Origin: Ahrensia sp.
GTDB taxonomy: Bacteria > Pseudomonadota > Alphaproteobacteria > Rhizobiales > Rhizobiaceae
Length of the DNA: 64,000 nucleotides
Assembly (NCBI GenBank): GCA_002706335.1
Contig: PAKZ01000001.1
Coordinates: forward strand, 16,211 to 80,210
Direction: 5' to 3'
Shown: piece by piece, positions 1 through 9,600 of the stretch
Numbering within the stretch: the stretch's first letter is position 1
How the letters are laid out: each line of letters begins with the position of its first letter
Notes under the pieces: model-generated
What the model was told of the DNA's origin: nothing
What the model saw: the letters and a program-made list of their open reading frames with translations, nothing else
Databases searched by the model: none
Position numbers and translations under genes: made by a program

Positions 1-199
1 GTCCGGCGTCGGCTGGGAGCCGCCGATCAAGTTCGTGATCGACAATATCGGCACGGACCGGATGATGTATGCGATGGATTATCCGTGGCAGTTCGTGAAG
101 GAAGAGGTGGGGGCGCTTGACGCGATGGATATCCCCGACACCGCCAAGAAAGCCTTCTTCGAGGACAATGCGCGCAAGCTGTTCAAGATAAACGGCTGA
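1..199 (+). CDS. Amidohydrolase_2 family protein, C-terminal fragment (ACMSD / gamma-resorcylate decarboxylase / LigW-like)
   Basis: Only the last 65 codons are in the window; the frame begins at base 2 and stops at TGA 197-199. The fragment has the closing part of the amidohydrolase-2 barrel: a DRMMYAMDYPWQF stretch, with the Asp of the TDYP-type motif that helps bind the metal or substrate, then a FFEDNARKLFKI tail, which is how ACMSD-type decarboxylases and hydrolases end. The wording around MYAMDYP resembles 5-carboxyvanillate decarboxylase (LigW), which would fit the other ring-cleavage genes in the window, but 65 residues cannot settle the substrate. An imperfect terminator-like hairpin follows at 234-258. 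Confidence 0.8.
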   Translation, partial: SGVGWEPPIKFVIDNIGTDRMMYAMDYPWQFVKEEVGALDAMDIPDTAKKAFFEDNARKLFKING

Positions 200-233
200 C
201 ACAGCGCGGCGTCCGATCCAATCGAGACAATCG

Positions 234-258
234 GGCCGGCGAACTCACCGCGCCGGCC
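234..258 (+). terminator. Terminator-like hairpin after the amidohydrolase
   Basis: GGCCGGCG at 234-241 and CGCCGGCC at 251-258 form a perfect 8-bp stem around a 9-base loop, 35 bases after the stop codon. Only two Ts follow directly, so this is a weak intrinsic terminator or simply a stable hairpin. Confidence 0.45.
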
Positions 259-380
259 TTATGTGTGGACCGGTAATCTTTCCGATCATGAATTATCATG
301 ATCGGGAACCGGGCCAGCGTCTTTTTGCGTTCGCCGGCTGGTGGTAGGAAACGATCCACCAACCGGAAGGGCAAGAGAAA

Positions 381-2984
381 ATGACAGACGGGGCGGGCGA
401 GACGCGTTTTCGCCGTTTGATCAGGATCGCGGACAACCGCATCCTTCGCACGGTTTTCCCGCTTGCCGTCGTCGCAATCGCGATCGCGGTGCTACATCAT
501 TTATCGCGCGAGGTGAGCCTGAGCGAGCTTCGCGCCGATATCGTAGATGCGCCCGCGCGGCCGCTGCTCCTCGCCGTGCTCTTCACGGCCATCTCGTTTG
601 TCGCGCTTTCGCTCTATGACGTCATCGCGGTGCGCTATGTCGCGCCGGGCCGTGTGCCGGTTCCCGCGGCCGCCGCGGCGGGGGCGGCGGGCTATGCGCT
701 GTCGAACCTGCTCGGCTTTTCCTATGTGACCGGCACGGCGGCGCGCTACCGTATCTATTCCGGTTTCGGCCTCGACGTGGGCCAGATCGCGCTACTGCTG
801 GCGTTTTCCTGGAGCGCCTTCTGGTTGGGTCTCGCGCTGGCGGTCGGCGGCTTGCTAGCCTTTCATCCCGACGTCCTGGCCACGCTGCTGCCTATCCCCG
901 CCCATCTCGACAGGCTGGTCGGCCTGGCCGTGCTTGTCCTGTTGGCGGCGCTGTTCCTGCGGTTGCGCTTCGGTCGCGAAAAGCTGTCGCTGTTCGGCAT
1001 CACGATCAAGCTGCCGCGATTGCGGGAAGCCGCCGAGCTGACGGGCGCCTCGGTGATCGACATCTCGGCTTCGGCGCTCGTTCTCTATGTGCTGCTGCCC
1101 ACAGATCTGGTGCCGAGCGTTCCCTATTTCTTCGTTGTCTATATCGCCGCGCTGGCGCTCGGCATTCTCAGCCATGCGCCGGGCGGGATCGGCGTGTTCG
1201 AGGCGACCGTCCTCGCCGCGCTCGGGGCGGGCGGGCGTTCCGACGCGCTGGCCGCGCTGTTGCTCTACAGGGTCGTCTATACGGGACTTCCCTTCCTCGT
1301 CGCGGTGATCGGGCTTTCCATCGTCGAGATCGGGAGCCATCGGGAGCGGATTACGCCGGCAATCAGAATTGCCTACAAGATCGTGCGGCCGGTCGTTCCG
1401 ATGATTGCCGGAGGCATCGCGCTGCTGTCGGGCGTGGTCCTGCTTGTTTCGGGCAATCTGCCAACGGTCGGGGAACGCCTGTCCATCCTGGAGAAGAGCC
1501 TGCCGCTGGGGGTGGTCGAACTGTCCCATCTGGCCGGCAGCGTCGCGGGCGTGATGCTTTTGATCGTCGCGCGCGGGCTCTACCGGCGGCTTTATCGCGC
1601 CTGGCTGGTCACGATGGGGCTTCTCGGTGCGGGCTTTGTCGCCTCGCTGGCCAAGGGCATCGATATCGAGGAAGCCACGCTGCTCGCCCTCGGCGCCCTG
1701 TTCCTATGGCTATTCCGGCATTCCTTCTATCGCGTGCGCGGGGCGGCGCCGCTTCATCTCGGGCTTGGCTGGTTCCTCAGCGTGGCGGCCCTGTTCGTGG
1801 CGCTCACATGGCTCGGCTTCTTTGCCTACAAGCATGTGGAATATCGCGATGCGCTGTGGTGGCAGGTGTCCTGGCATGGAGACGCGTCCCGCTTCCTCAG
1901 GGCGAGCCTTGCCGGCGCGGTCGTGCTGGCCGCAACCGCGCTCGGGTCGCTGATCGGCGCGAGCGTGCGGCGGCACAAGCCGGAACCGATCCCGGATGTG
2001 GTCAGGAAGCTCGTCGCCGAAAGCAGTTCGGCGGAAGCGAGCCTGGCGCTGCTCGGCGACAAGTCGTTTCTTGTCGATCCGGGCGGCAGGGCCTTCATCA
2101 GCTTTGCCGACACGGGCGGAGCGCTGGTGACCAAGGGCGACCCGGTCGGCGAGGAGGCCGCCGGGCGGGACATTCTCTGGCAGTTCCGCGAGATGGCCGA
2201 CCGGGAGGGCAAGCGTCCGGTCTTCTATGCGGTCTCGTCGAAATATGTCTCGACGTTTCTCGACATGGGTCTGACGGTGGTCAAGTTCGGCGAGATCGCC
2301 AGTGTCGACCTAACCGGCTTCACTCTCGACGTGCCCGCGATGCGGGATTTCCGACAGGCGCATAACAAGGCGGCGCGCGAGGGCTGCGTTTTCGAGATAG
2401 TGCCGGCGGCCGACGTTCCGCACTTGCTCGGTGACCTGAAGCGGGTGTCCGATGCGTGGCTGGCGCGCAAGCAGGGGCAGGAAAAGGGGTTTGCGCTCGG
2501 CTTTTTCGATGCGGCCTATCTGGGCAATTTCGACCACGCCGTGTTGCGCGAGGGCGAGGGCGGGCGCATCGTCGCCTTTGCCAACCTGATGCAGGGCGCG
2601 CGGGAGGAATTGTCGATCGATCTGATGCGCTACGGCCCGGACGGCCCCAAATTCGCCATGGACGCCCTGTTCGCGGGGATCATGCTGTGGGGCAAGGCGC
2701 AGGGCTTCCGCTGGTTCAATCTGGGCGCGGTGCCGTTTTCGGGCGCGGAGACCAATGCGCTCGCGTCGGTCTGGCAGCGGCTTGGCGGATTCGTCTATGA
2801 ACACGGGGAAACCATGTATCATTTCGAAGGGCTGCGCAGCTTCAAGGAGAAATTCCAGCCGGACTGGGCACCGAACTATATCGCCTGCCAGGACGGGCTC
2901 GGGGTGGCGCGCGCCTTTATGGACGCCAATCTTCTGATTTCGGGCGGGGTCGCGGGGCTCGTCCAGAAGAGCAAGCCGAAATGA
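381..2984 (+). CDS. mprF: Bifunctional lysylphosphatidylglycerol synthase/flippase, MprF/LpiA type
   Basis: The 867-residue product has the full MprF architecture. A long polytopic membrane region (about residues 15-520, more than a dozen hydrophobic segments) is the flippase. A cytosolic C-terminal GNAT-like DUF2156 domain (about 545-840) transfers an amino acid from aminoacyl-tRNA to phosphatidylglycerol. Aminoacylated PG lowers membrane charge and gives resistance to cationic peptides and acid; the rhizobial orthologue is called lpiA. The start is ATG 381 after a purine-rich AAGAGAAA. Its stop overlaps the next start by four bases, so the DUF202 gene is translationally coupled. The acvB/atvA lipase gene that often follows lpiA in rhizobia is not here. 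Confidence 0.93.
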   Translation: MTDGAGETRFRRLIRIADNRILRTVFPLAVVAIAIAVLHHLSREVSLSELRADIVDAPARPLLLAVLFTAISFVALSLYDVIAVRYVAPGRVPVPAAAAAGAAGYALSNLLGFSYVTGTAARYRIYSGFGLDVGQIALLLAFSWSAFWLGLALAVGGLLAFHPDVLATLLPIPAHLDRLVGLAVLVLLAALFLRLRFGREKLSLFGITIKLPRLREAAELTGASVIDISASALVLYVLLPTDLVPSVPYFFVVYIAALALGILSHAPGGIGVFEATVLAALGAGGRSDALAALLLYRVVYTGLPFLVAVIGLSIVEIGSHRERITPAIRIAYKIVRPVVPMIAGGIALLSGVVLLVSGNLPTVGERLSILEKSLPLGVVELSHLAGSVAGVMLLIVARGLYRRLYRAWLVTMGLLGAGFVASLAKGIDIEEATLLALGALFLWLFRHSFYRVRGAAPLHLGLGWFLSVAALFVALTWLGFFAYKHVEYRDALWWQVSWHGDASRFLRASLAGAVVLAATALGSLIGASVRRHKPEPIPDVVRKLVAESSSAEASLALLGDKSFLVDPGGRAFISFADTGGALVTKGDPVGEEAAGRDILWQFREMADREGKRPVFYAVSSKYVSTFLDMGLTVVKFGEIASVDLTGFTLDVPAMRDFRQAHNKAAREGCVFEIVPAADVPHLLGDLKRVSDAWLARKQGQEKGFALGFFDAAYLGNFDHAVLREGEGGRIVAFANLMQGAREELSIDLMRYGPDGPKFAMDALFAGIMLWGKAQGFRWFNLGAVPFSGAETNALASVWQRLGGFVYEHGETMYHFEGLRSFKEKFQPDWAPNYIACQDGLGVARAFMDANLLISGGVAGLVQKSKPK

Positions 2985-3301
2985 TCCCGCGCTATTCCGA
3001 CCACGCCGCCAATGAGCGAACCTTCCTTTCATGGGTGAGAACGGTGATCGCCATCGAGGGGTTCGGGATAGCCGCGGCGCGGATCGGCGGCGCGACGACG
3101 CAACTCTGGACAGAAGCGGCGCTTCTTGCCGCGGGCGGTCTTGTCATTGTGCTGGCCTTCCTTCGGATGCGGTTGATCCGCAGGCGGATCGAGACTGCCG
3201 ACCCGGTTGACGACCAGGCGCCGTTGGCCGACGCGCTGCTTCTGTTGCTGGTCGCGGCGCTGATGGCGCTGATCGCGGCCTTCGGCTTCCATGTGAGTTA
3301 G
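2981..3301 (+). CDS. DUF202 family small membrane protein
   Basis: This 106-residue protein has the family signature near its N terminus (NERTFLSWVRT, about residues 10-20) followed by three hydrophobic segments, as in the YidH/DUF202 family of inner-membrane proteins of unknown function. The start codon sits inside the mprF stop (ATGA overlap), so the two are probably made together. That suggests a link to membrane-lipid modification, which is inference from position only. Confidence 0.85.
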   Translation: MIPRYSDHAANERTFLSWVRTVIAIEGFGIAAARIGGATTQLWTEAALLAAGGLVIVLAFLRMRLIRRRIETADPVDDQAPLADALLLLLVAALMALIAAFGFHVS

Positions 3302-3327
3302 GGACAAGCCCCGGGAGAGGAGAAGTC

Positions 3328-3669
3328 TTGGAACGGATATCGCTCGAAGAACTGGGGAAACAGCTTGGCGCCGCCACCGGCAGCGACGCGGAACTCGATC
3401 GCCTGATCCGGGACAAGCTCGACGCGGGCAATGCGTCGTCGCCGCGTTATTCATCCTCCGTCGATGACTGTATCGCGCTGATCGGCGCGGTGCTGCCGGG
3501 CTGGGCGTGGCATGTCGGGCACGGGGCGCGGGGTATCTTTCCCTATGCGTCGCTGCACCCCAAATGCCCGGCGGGTGATGGCTCGGAGCCGCGTGCCGAG
3601 GCAACGGCTCCGACCGTGCCGCTCGCATTATTGCAGGCCCTGGTAAAGGCGCTTTTGCTAAAGGACTGA
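3328..3669 (+). CDS. Small hypothetical protein resembling phage ABA-sandwich domain proteins
   Basis: The 113-residue frame starts at TTG 3328, directly behind a strong GGAGAGGAGAAG. There is no ATG or GTG nearby, and the ribosome-binding site justifies the TTG. The middle (YSSSVDDCIALIGAVLPGW, then a PYASLHPK stretch) and the end (TVPLALLQALVKAL) follow the pattern of the small ABA-sandwich proteins common in alphaproteobacterial prophages: an S-x-D-A-A helix, a P-x-W turn, and a final ALA-rich helix. No other phage gene is nearby, so it is either a stray remnant or a domesticated copy. Function is unknown. Confidence 0.6.
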   Translation: MERISLEELGKQLGAATGSDAELDRLIRDKLDAGNASSPRYSSSVDDCIALIGAVLPGWAWHVGHGARGIFPYASLHPKCPAGDGSEPRAEATAPTVPLALLQALVKALLLKD

Positions 3670-3676
3670 CCGAGCC

Positions 3677-5200
3677 CTACTCGGCGGCGTCGACCCTGGG
3701 TTCCTCCGCCCAATCCGCATCGGGGTCGCCCGGCGCGGTCTGGGCGTCGAAATCGGGGAAGGCGACGATGCGCTTTCCCGCGTGATCGGTGTGCTGGACG
3801 ACGAGGCCCTTTTCCTCGAACCAGTCAAGGAAGCGGCGGGCGCGGCGTCTCGAATGGGTGCCGTAAGCGCGGGCGATCGTCTCGTCGGACGGGCAGGACT
3901 CGCCGGAGATGGCGGCTTTCGCCAGCATCAGGAAAACGCCCTGCAGGTCTTCCGGGACGCGGCGGGCGAGAGCGAGCGCGGTCTGCCAGGCCTCGCTTGC
4001 CGCCGTCTCGGCATCGACATTGGCGCGGGCGATGGCGAGGCGCAGGCGGAAGTCCGGCATGGAGAGCGGCGCGCCGGCGATGCGGCGCATGCGGCCGCGC
4101 ATCAGGAAATCCTGGTAAAGCTGAGCGTCCGAGCGGAAGCCGGATTCGGGATCGGCGGTGATTTCGGCCAGGGTTGCGGCGATCCAGACCTCGATCTCCT
4201 CTTCGGTCAAAGGAGCCGGGCGGCCCGGCGTTTCCGCCTCGGGGACGGCTTCCTGCTGCGCGGCGGCGCGGGTGAGCTTGTCCATGATGTCGGCGGTGGC
4301 GCGCGGGGCGGGGATGTTGCGCTTCGGCGCCAGGGCGAGCGCGAAATCCTCCGCCGTCGGCGTCAGGATCAGATCCTCGACGTCCTGCGGCGCGTCGGGC
4401 AGGGGCATCAGCTTGGGGCTGGACGAGCGCGCGCCGGTTTCGACGGGGCCGATAGTGACGTTGAGCGGGCGGCGCGACAGGGCCGGCCCGAGCGCGACGA
4501 AAGAGCCGCGCTGCAGGTCGCGGAATTGCTCCGCCTGGCGGCGATCCATGCCGAGAAGATCGGCGGCGCGCGCCATGTCGATGTCGAGGAAGGTCCGGCC
4601 CATCAGGAAATTGGACGCCTCGGCGGCGACGTTCTTGGCGAGCTTGGCGAGGCGCTGCGTGGCGATGACGCCGGCAAGACCGCGTTTGCGCCCACGGCAC
4701 ATAAGATTGGTCATTGCGCCGAGCGCGGCGCGGCGGGCGTCCTCGGCGACCTCGCCGGCGGCCGACGGCGCGAACATCTGCGCCTCGTCGACCACGACAA
4801 GCACCGGGAACCAGAAGTCCCGCTCCGCGTCGAACAGCGCGTTGAGGAAGGTGGCGGCGGCCCGCATCTGGTCATCGATCTCCAATCCTTCCAGCGTCAG
4901 GATGCAGGACACGCGGTGCTGGCGAATGCGGTTGGCGACGCCGATCAGTTCGCCCTCGGAGCGGTCGGCGTCGACCACGACATGGCCGAAAGCATCGGCC
5001 AGCGTGACGAAATCGCCCTCCGGGTCGATGACGACCTGTTGCACCCATTTGGCGGACTGTTCGAGCAGACGGCGCAAGAGATGCGACTTGCCGGAGCCGG
5101 AATTGCCCTGGACGAGCAGGCGGGTAGCGAGCAGTTCCTCGATGTCGAGCGTGGCCGCCTTTCCGGCGGACGTGGTTCCCATGTCGATATCGACCTGCAC
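3677..5200 (-). CDS. HerA/DUF87-type ATPase with C-terminal winged-helix-like region
   Basis: This 507-residue protein has a P-loop GNSGSGKSH (about residues 32-40) and a Walker B strand VLVVVDEAQ (about 145-153). These are typical of the HerA/FtsK-like DUF87 ATPases that translocate DNA. It lacks the N-terminal HAS barrel of classical HerA. The C-terminal 50 or so residues (SDETIARAYG...RFLDWFEEKGLVV) look like a winged helix. The start is GTG 5200 behind AGGA; ATG 5182 is an alternative six codons in. No NurA nuclease gene is next to it. The HerA-family call is firm; a DNA-repair or DNA-mobilising role is only implied by the family. Confidence 0.8.
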   Translation of the reverse strand: MQVDIDMGTTSAGKAATLDIEELLATRLLVQGNSGSGKSHLLRRLLEQSAKWVQQVVIDPEGDFVTLADAFGHVVVDADRSEGELIGVANRIRQHRVSCILTLEGLEIDDQMRAAATFLNALFDAERDFWFPVLVVVDEAQMFAPSAAGEVAEDARRAALGAMTNLMCRGRKRGLAGVIATQRLAKLAKNVAAEASNFLMGRTFLDIDMARAADLLGMDRRQAEQFRDLQRGSFVALGPALSRRPLNVTIGPVETGARSSSPKLMPLPDAPQDVEDLILTPTAEDFALALAPKRNIPAPRATADIMDKLTRAAAQQEAVPEAETPGRPAPLTEEEIEVWIAATLAEITADPESGFRSDAQLYQDFLMRGRMRRIAGAPLSMPDFRLRLAIARANVDAETAASEAWQTALALARRVPEDLQGVFLMLAKAAISGESCPSDETIARAYGTHSRRRARRFLDWFEEKGLVVQHTDHAGKRIVAFPDFDAQTAPGDPDADWAEEPRVDAAE

Positions 5201-5571
5201 CGGCCTGTCCTGTCCCGTGTTTCAAGGAGATGCCGGCGGAAGGCCGACACTGTCCTGAATAGAGGATTCGCGGGGGTGACGAAAAGCCGTGAATGGGTGT
5301 GGTCCACGGTTGTTTTCGCTCACGGGCCGTTTCGCGCCGTTGGCGCTGGAGCTGCGCGGGGGCCGAGCCTGTCTGCCCCGGCCTTAAGCTCCTCGCGGGT
5401 CTCGCCGCGGCCGCAGCGTATCTCGCCTTCGGCGCGGAGGCGTGTTTCCCGATTGTCTTTCCAGTGTCCGCGACAGAATGTCTCAGTGTAAGAAAGTCTA
5501 ATTCTTGATTCGCTTATCTAAATTGCGATTATTTCCTTGCGAAAACTTCCCATCACGGTTATTTCATTTTT
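5201..5571. other. Intergenic stretch, no gene supported
   Basis: This divergent gap lies between the DUF87 ATPase (leftward) and the zinc-ribbon gene (rightward). The left two thirds is GC-rich and the last 75 bases before 5572 are clearly AT-rich, as expected for a promoter. A 71-codon frame at 5293-5508 has no recognisable domain and no good ribosome-binding site. I see no RNA structure or repeat. Confidence 0.4.
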
Positions 5572-5766
5572 ATGGGGCAGCATGGAACTGAAGAATTTAC
5601 CTGCGAGCATTGCGGTGGTATCAATATAGTCGAGTATTCCGACTATCCTGAACCCGATGCCGGCATCGTCACATGCGCGCGGTGTGGCTCGATCCTTCTC
5701 GAATGGGAAGGAACGCGCGACTATGGCGCGGCGATGTTGAAACCGGACTTCGAAGACAATTCATGA
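5572..5766 (+). CDS. Small zinc-ribbon protein
   Basis: This 64-residue protein has two CxxC knuckles: CEHC at about residues 10-13 and CARC at about 35-38, with roughly 20 residues between them. Each is followed by a Gly, which is the layout of a rubredoxin-like zinc ribbon. The rest is acidic. No DNA-binding or enzymatic domain is attached, so it may be a metal-binding adaptor or a regulator. The ATG at 5572 follows an AT-rich stretch without a good Shine-Dalgarno. Confidence 0.65.
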   Translation: MGQHGTEEFTCEHCGGINIVEYSDYPEPDAGIVTCARCGSILLEWEGTRDYGAAMLKPDFEDNS

Positions 5767-5793
5767 AGCGCGGCCGGCGTGCAGCCGGCAACC

Positions 5794-6477
5794 TCAATCG
5801 CTGTTTCTCCGGGAGGCGCAAAAGGGCCGTCGTGCCTCGAACAACGCGACCGCGCCGATGCGGCGGGTCATGACATCGGCAAAGCGGGATTCGAGCTGGA
5901 AGACGAGATCCTGGAACGTGTCGGCGGCATTCGAGAACACGCCTTTCTTATTGTAGAACTTCATCAGCGCGCGGGCCGGCGCGGAGCGGGGCGCGTCGCC
6001 CTGCAGGATGGTCGCGCCGAACAACACGCCGTCGGGCGCCAGCAGCGGCGCCGCATGGTCGAAAACGACCGCTTTGCCGGCGATCGACCCGGGCAGGCAA
6101 TGGAGGAGATAGCCGAGCGCGATGGACGAGAAGCCGCCTGTGACGGGCAGCGGTTCCAGGCAGTTGGCCGTGACTGTTTGCGGGGAAAAGCGGGCGATAC
6201 GGCGTGCCGCGGCAGCGAGGCTGTGCGCGTTGAGATCGACCAGCGTGATGTCCGGCCGGGGAGCCGGCCATGGAGCCGTATCGAGGAAATAGCCCGTGCC
6301 CACGCCGATATCGAGATGGCGCGCGCCGACATTGCGCGCATAGAGATCGCGCAGATGGCCGGTCGGGCAGCGCCAGAGCAGGCGATTGGAAAAGCCCAGC
6401 ACGAACCAGTCATAGGCCTTCAGGGTGGCCGGCGTGTAGATCGCCTGTCCCGCCTCGACATCCGCGTCCATGGTCAT
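5794..6477 (-). CDS. Class I SAM-dependent methyltransferase
   Basis: The 227-residue product has methyltransferase motif I HLDIGVGTGYFLD (about residues 51-63) for S-adenosylmethionine binding. An acidic residue ends the second strand (ITLVDLN), and a GxLFG/AT segment matches motif IV/V. I chose ATG 6477 because GGAGGAGG lies just upstream in the transcript; an in-frame ATG five codons earlier would place that site inside the gene. The substrate cannot be read from the sequence. Close relatives act on small molecules or lipids. It lies downstream of the hybrid kinase on the same strand, with a gap of 185 bases. Confidence 0.82.
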   Translation of the reverse strand: MTMDADVEAGQAIYTPATLKAYDWFVLGFSNRLLWRCPTGHLRDLYARNVGARHLDIGVGTGYFLDTAPWPAPRPDITLVDLNAHSLAAAARRIARFSPQTVTANCLEPLPVTGGFSSIALGYLLHCLPGSIAGKAVVFDHAAPLLAPDGVLFGATILQGDAPRSAPARALMKFYNKKGVFSNAADTFQDLVFQLESRFADVMTRRIGAVALFEARRPFCASRRNSD

Positions 6478-6661
6478 GCCGGCCTCCTCCAAGCAGCCGG
6501 ACCTTTGAACGTCCGGGATAGCGGGTATTTCTTCGCGTCACTTCGTGGCGGAAAAACGGACAGGGATGCCGATCCTTGCGGAGCGGACGGCTCCGGCGAC
6601 AGGTGCCGGAGGAGCCCCTCCCTGTCGGGATGAAGGACAGTAATTCCGCTTGGAGAGTAAA

Positions 6662-9600
6662 TCAGCCGGCCACCGCGGCGGTGCGGCTTTTCAGCCACTC
6701 ATCCACCTTCTTGAGAAGGGTGTCAGGGCTGATCGGCTTCGACAGATAGTCGTCCATGCCGGCCTGAACGCATTTTTCGCGATCGCCCTTGAGTGCGTGG
6801 GCAGTGACGCCGATGATCGGTGTGTGACGCCCCTCGGCCGCTTCGCGGGCGCGAATTGCCTCGGTCGCCTCGAGGCCATTCATTTCAGGCATGGAGACAT
6901 CCATCAGGATGAGGCGGGGCGGCTTGCGGCCGCTGGTCTCAACGGCCTGCTTGCCGTCTCCGACGATCTCGAAGGAATAGCCGGAATCGATCAGGATCTG
7001 CGAGAAGACGAGCTGGTTTACCTCGTTGTCCTCGGCAATGAGGATGTCGAGCGCGAAATCGCTCGGCGCGGCGTTGTGCGGGGCCGGGGCCGGCCGCACC
7101 GGAGCTTCGCGCGCAAGCCCGGCGGTTTCCCGACTGTCGCTGTTTTGCGCGGGCGCATCGTTGTCGGCGAAACGCGCCGCCGGTTTCGGTGCGTCTTCCT
7201 CGAAGATCGTCGGCCGGGGCGCGGATCGCTGCAACGGCCTGGTGCTGTCCGATTCCGGCGCGGATGGCTCTTCGTGGTCCAGAGCCTGTGGCAAGACCAT
7301 CGTCTCTCCGGCATTGCGGTTGGCGGCGATGGCCGCGATGATGGCGTCGAAGAGGTATGACGACCGCGCGGGCTTCATCAGGTTCTTGTGGATGCGAAGG
7401 CGGCGAATTTCCTCCGGAGATACGCCATTGTCGACCGAGGTCAGGAAGACGATCGGCGTTGCGGCGATGCGGGCGTCGGAGCGGATGGCCGCGGCGACGT
7501 CGAGGCCGTTCATGCCGGGCATCTGGTAGTCGAGGATCATGCAGTCGAAGGGCGTGCCGAGCTTCACGGCCTCGCGCATGACCTGCAAGGCTTCGAGGCC
7601 CGACCCGACGGCACAGCTGTCGAGCCTCCAGGCGTTCATCTGCTCAAGCAGGATGGATCGGTTTACCGAATTGTCGTCGACAATGAGAACGCGCGACCCG
7701 GTGATGTCCTCGGGTGGCGGCAGGCGCCGTGCGATTTCGCCGTGCTTGGGCAGCGTGATCCTGAACCAGAAAGTCGATCCTTCATCGACAGTGCTTTCGA
7801 CGCCGTATTCGCCGCCCATGAGCGTGACGATCGACGAGGAGATCGCAAGTCCGAGGCCGGTGCCCTCGTGGCGGCGCGTCGACGAGCCGTCGACCTGGGA
7901 GAACTTCTCGAAGACGGTCTTCAGCTTGTCTTCGGGAATGCCCATTCCCGTATCGGTGATGTCAAATTTCAGTTCGGTGCGGTCGCCGAGATCGTTGCCG
8001 TTCACATTGATCAGGACGTGGCCGAATTCGGTGAACTTGACCGCGTTGGAAACCAGGTTGGTGATGACCTGACGCAGGCGCCCGACATCGCCGACATGGG
8101 TGTCATGGATGTCCGGGTCGACGCGGACGATCAGCTCGATGTCCTTTTGCTGGGCGCGGGCCGTCATCAGCGTGGCGACATCGGAAACGGCCTCGCGCAA
8201 TTCGAAGGGCTGCGCATCCAGTTCCATTTGGCCCGCGTCGATTTTCGAGAAGTCGAGAATGTCGTTGATGATGGTCAGCAGCGCGTTGCCGGACTTGATG
8301 ATCACGTCAGCGAATGTGCGCTGCTTGGAATCGAGTTCGGTCGAAGCCAGCAGTTCGGCCATGCCGAGCACGCCATTCATCGGCGTGCGGATCTCGTGGC
8401 TCATATTGGCGAGGAATTCCGATTTGGAACGGTCGGCGGCCTCGGCCTTGAGCTGGGCGTCGCGCAGCGCCTTTTCACGCTCGTGGAAGCGTGTCACGTC
8501 CTCGATGCGGATGACGAGATAATCCTTGCCGTCGCCCAGCCGTTCACGGGACTTGTAGGCCTTGGCCGCGAATGTCGTACCGTCGCCGCGCATCCGCTCA
8601 TATTCGTGGATATGCGGTTCGCCGGTCGCCAGGACCTCGTCCTCGTAGGTGCTTATGAGTTCGACCTGGTCCGGCGGAACCAGCTCGTCTGTCGTCCTGC
8701 CGATAACGTCGGCAACGGACAGGCCGAGCAATTCCGCGAACGCCTTGTTGGCGATGATACACTCGCGTTTTTCGTTCTTGACGATGACCGGGCTCGAAAG
8801 GCGGTCGAGGACGTTCTGGGCGAGTTCGGCCTTGGTTCGCGCGGCGATCGCCTCGTTTTCTCTCGCCCGCAGCTCGCTGATATCCGTTGTTATGCCGACC
8901 AGATAGACCGATCCATCGGACCCTACGGCCTTGGACTTGCGCGCCAGCCGGTATTTCGGTCCGTCCGTTCCCGGACGAGCGACTTCCTCGTTCTGCTGGA
9001 CTTTGCCGGTCTCGAGGACCTGCCGGTCGGCTTCCATGAATGCGGCGCCCTGTTCATCGCCAAAAATATCCATATCGGTCTTGCCCATCCCCTGGGCGAC
9101 CGGCAGGCCGGCAAAGTTCTCCCAGGCGGAATTGGCGTAGATGAGCTTGAGGTCGGGCGTCTTGGCGTAGACGGCGGCCGGGATGGCTTCGATGATGTTC
9201 TGGTACAGCTCGTTTTCGCGGACGCGCTGGCTAAGCGCCACCTGCTGTTCCTTGATCTCGGTAATATCTATGCGAAGACCGATGAGCATGTTGTCTTCGG
9301 TGCGCGTATTGATGATCTGGAACCACTTGCCGGAATTGGTCCGCCGCAGCGACTCGAAGCGCGGCTGCCGGTACTCTTCGATCTTTCGCCGTTTCCATTC
9401 TTCCGGGTTGGTCGCGTAGAGCATGTCGATCTCGGGATCGGAACTGTCCCGCCACCGATTGTTTGCGTGCGCGGTGTCGATCGCTTCGCGCAATGTCTTG
9501 CCGGGCTGCATGGCCGGCTCCAACTTCGGCTGGTCTCGGCGCAGCTGGCGGTTCGACAGAAGGAACCGGTCCTGATCGTCATAGACGACGATACCGATCG

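Noticed and set aside
5293..5508. A 71-codon frame in the gap before the zinc-ribbon gene.
   Set aside because: No domain and no Shine-Dalgarno; the Ala-rich stretch is a by-product of GC-rich DNA.
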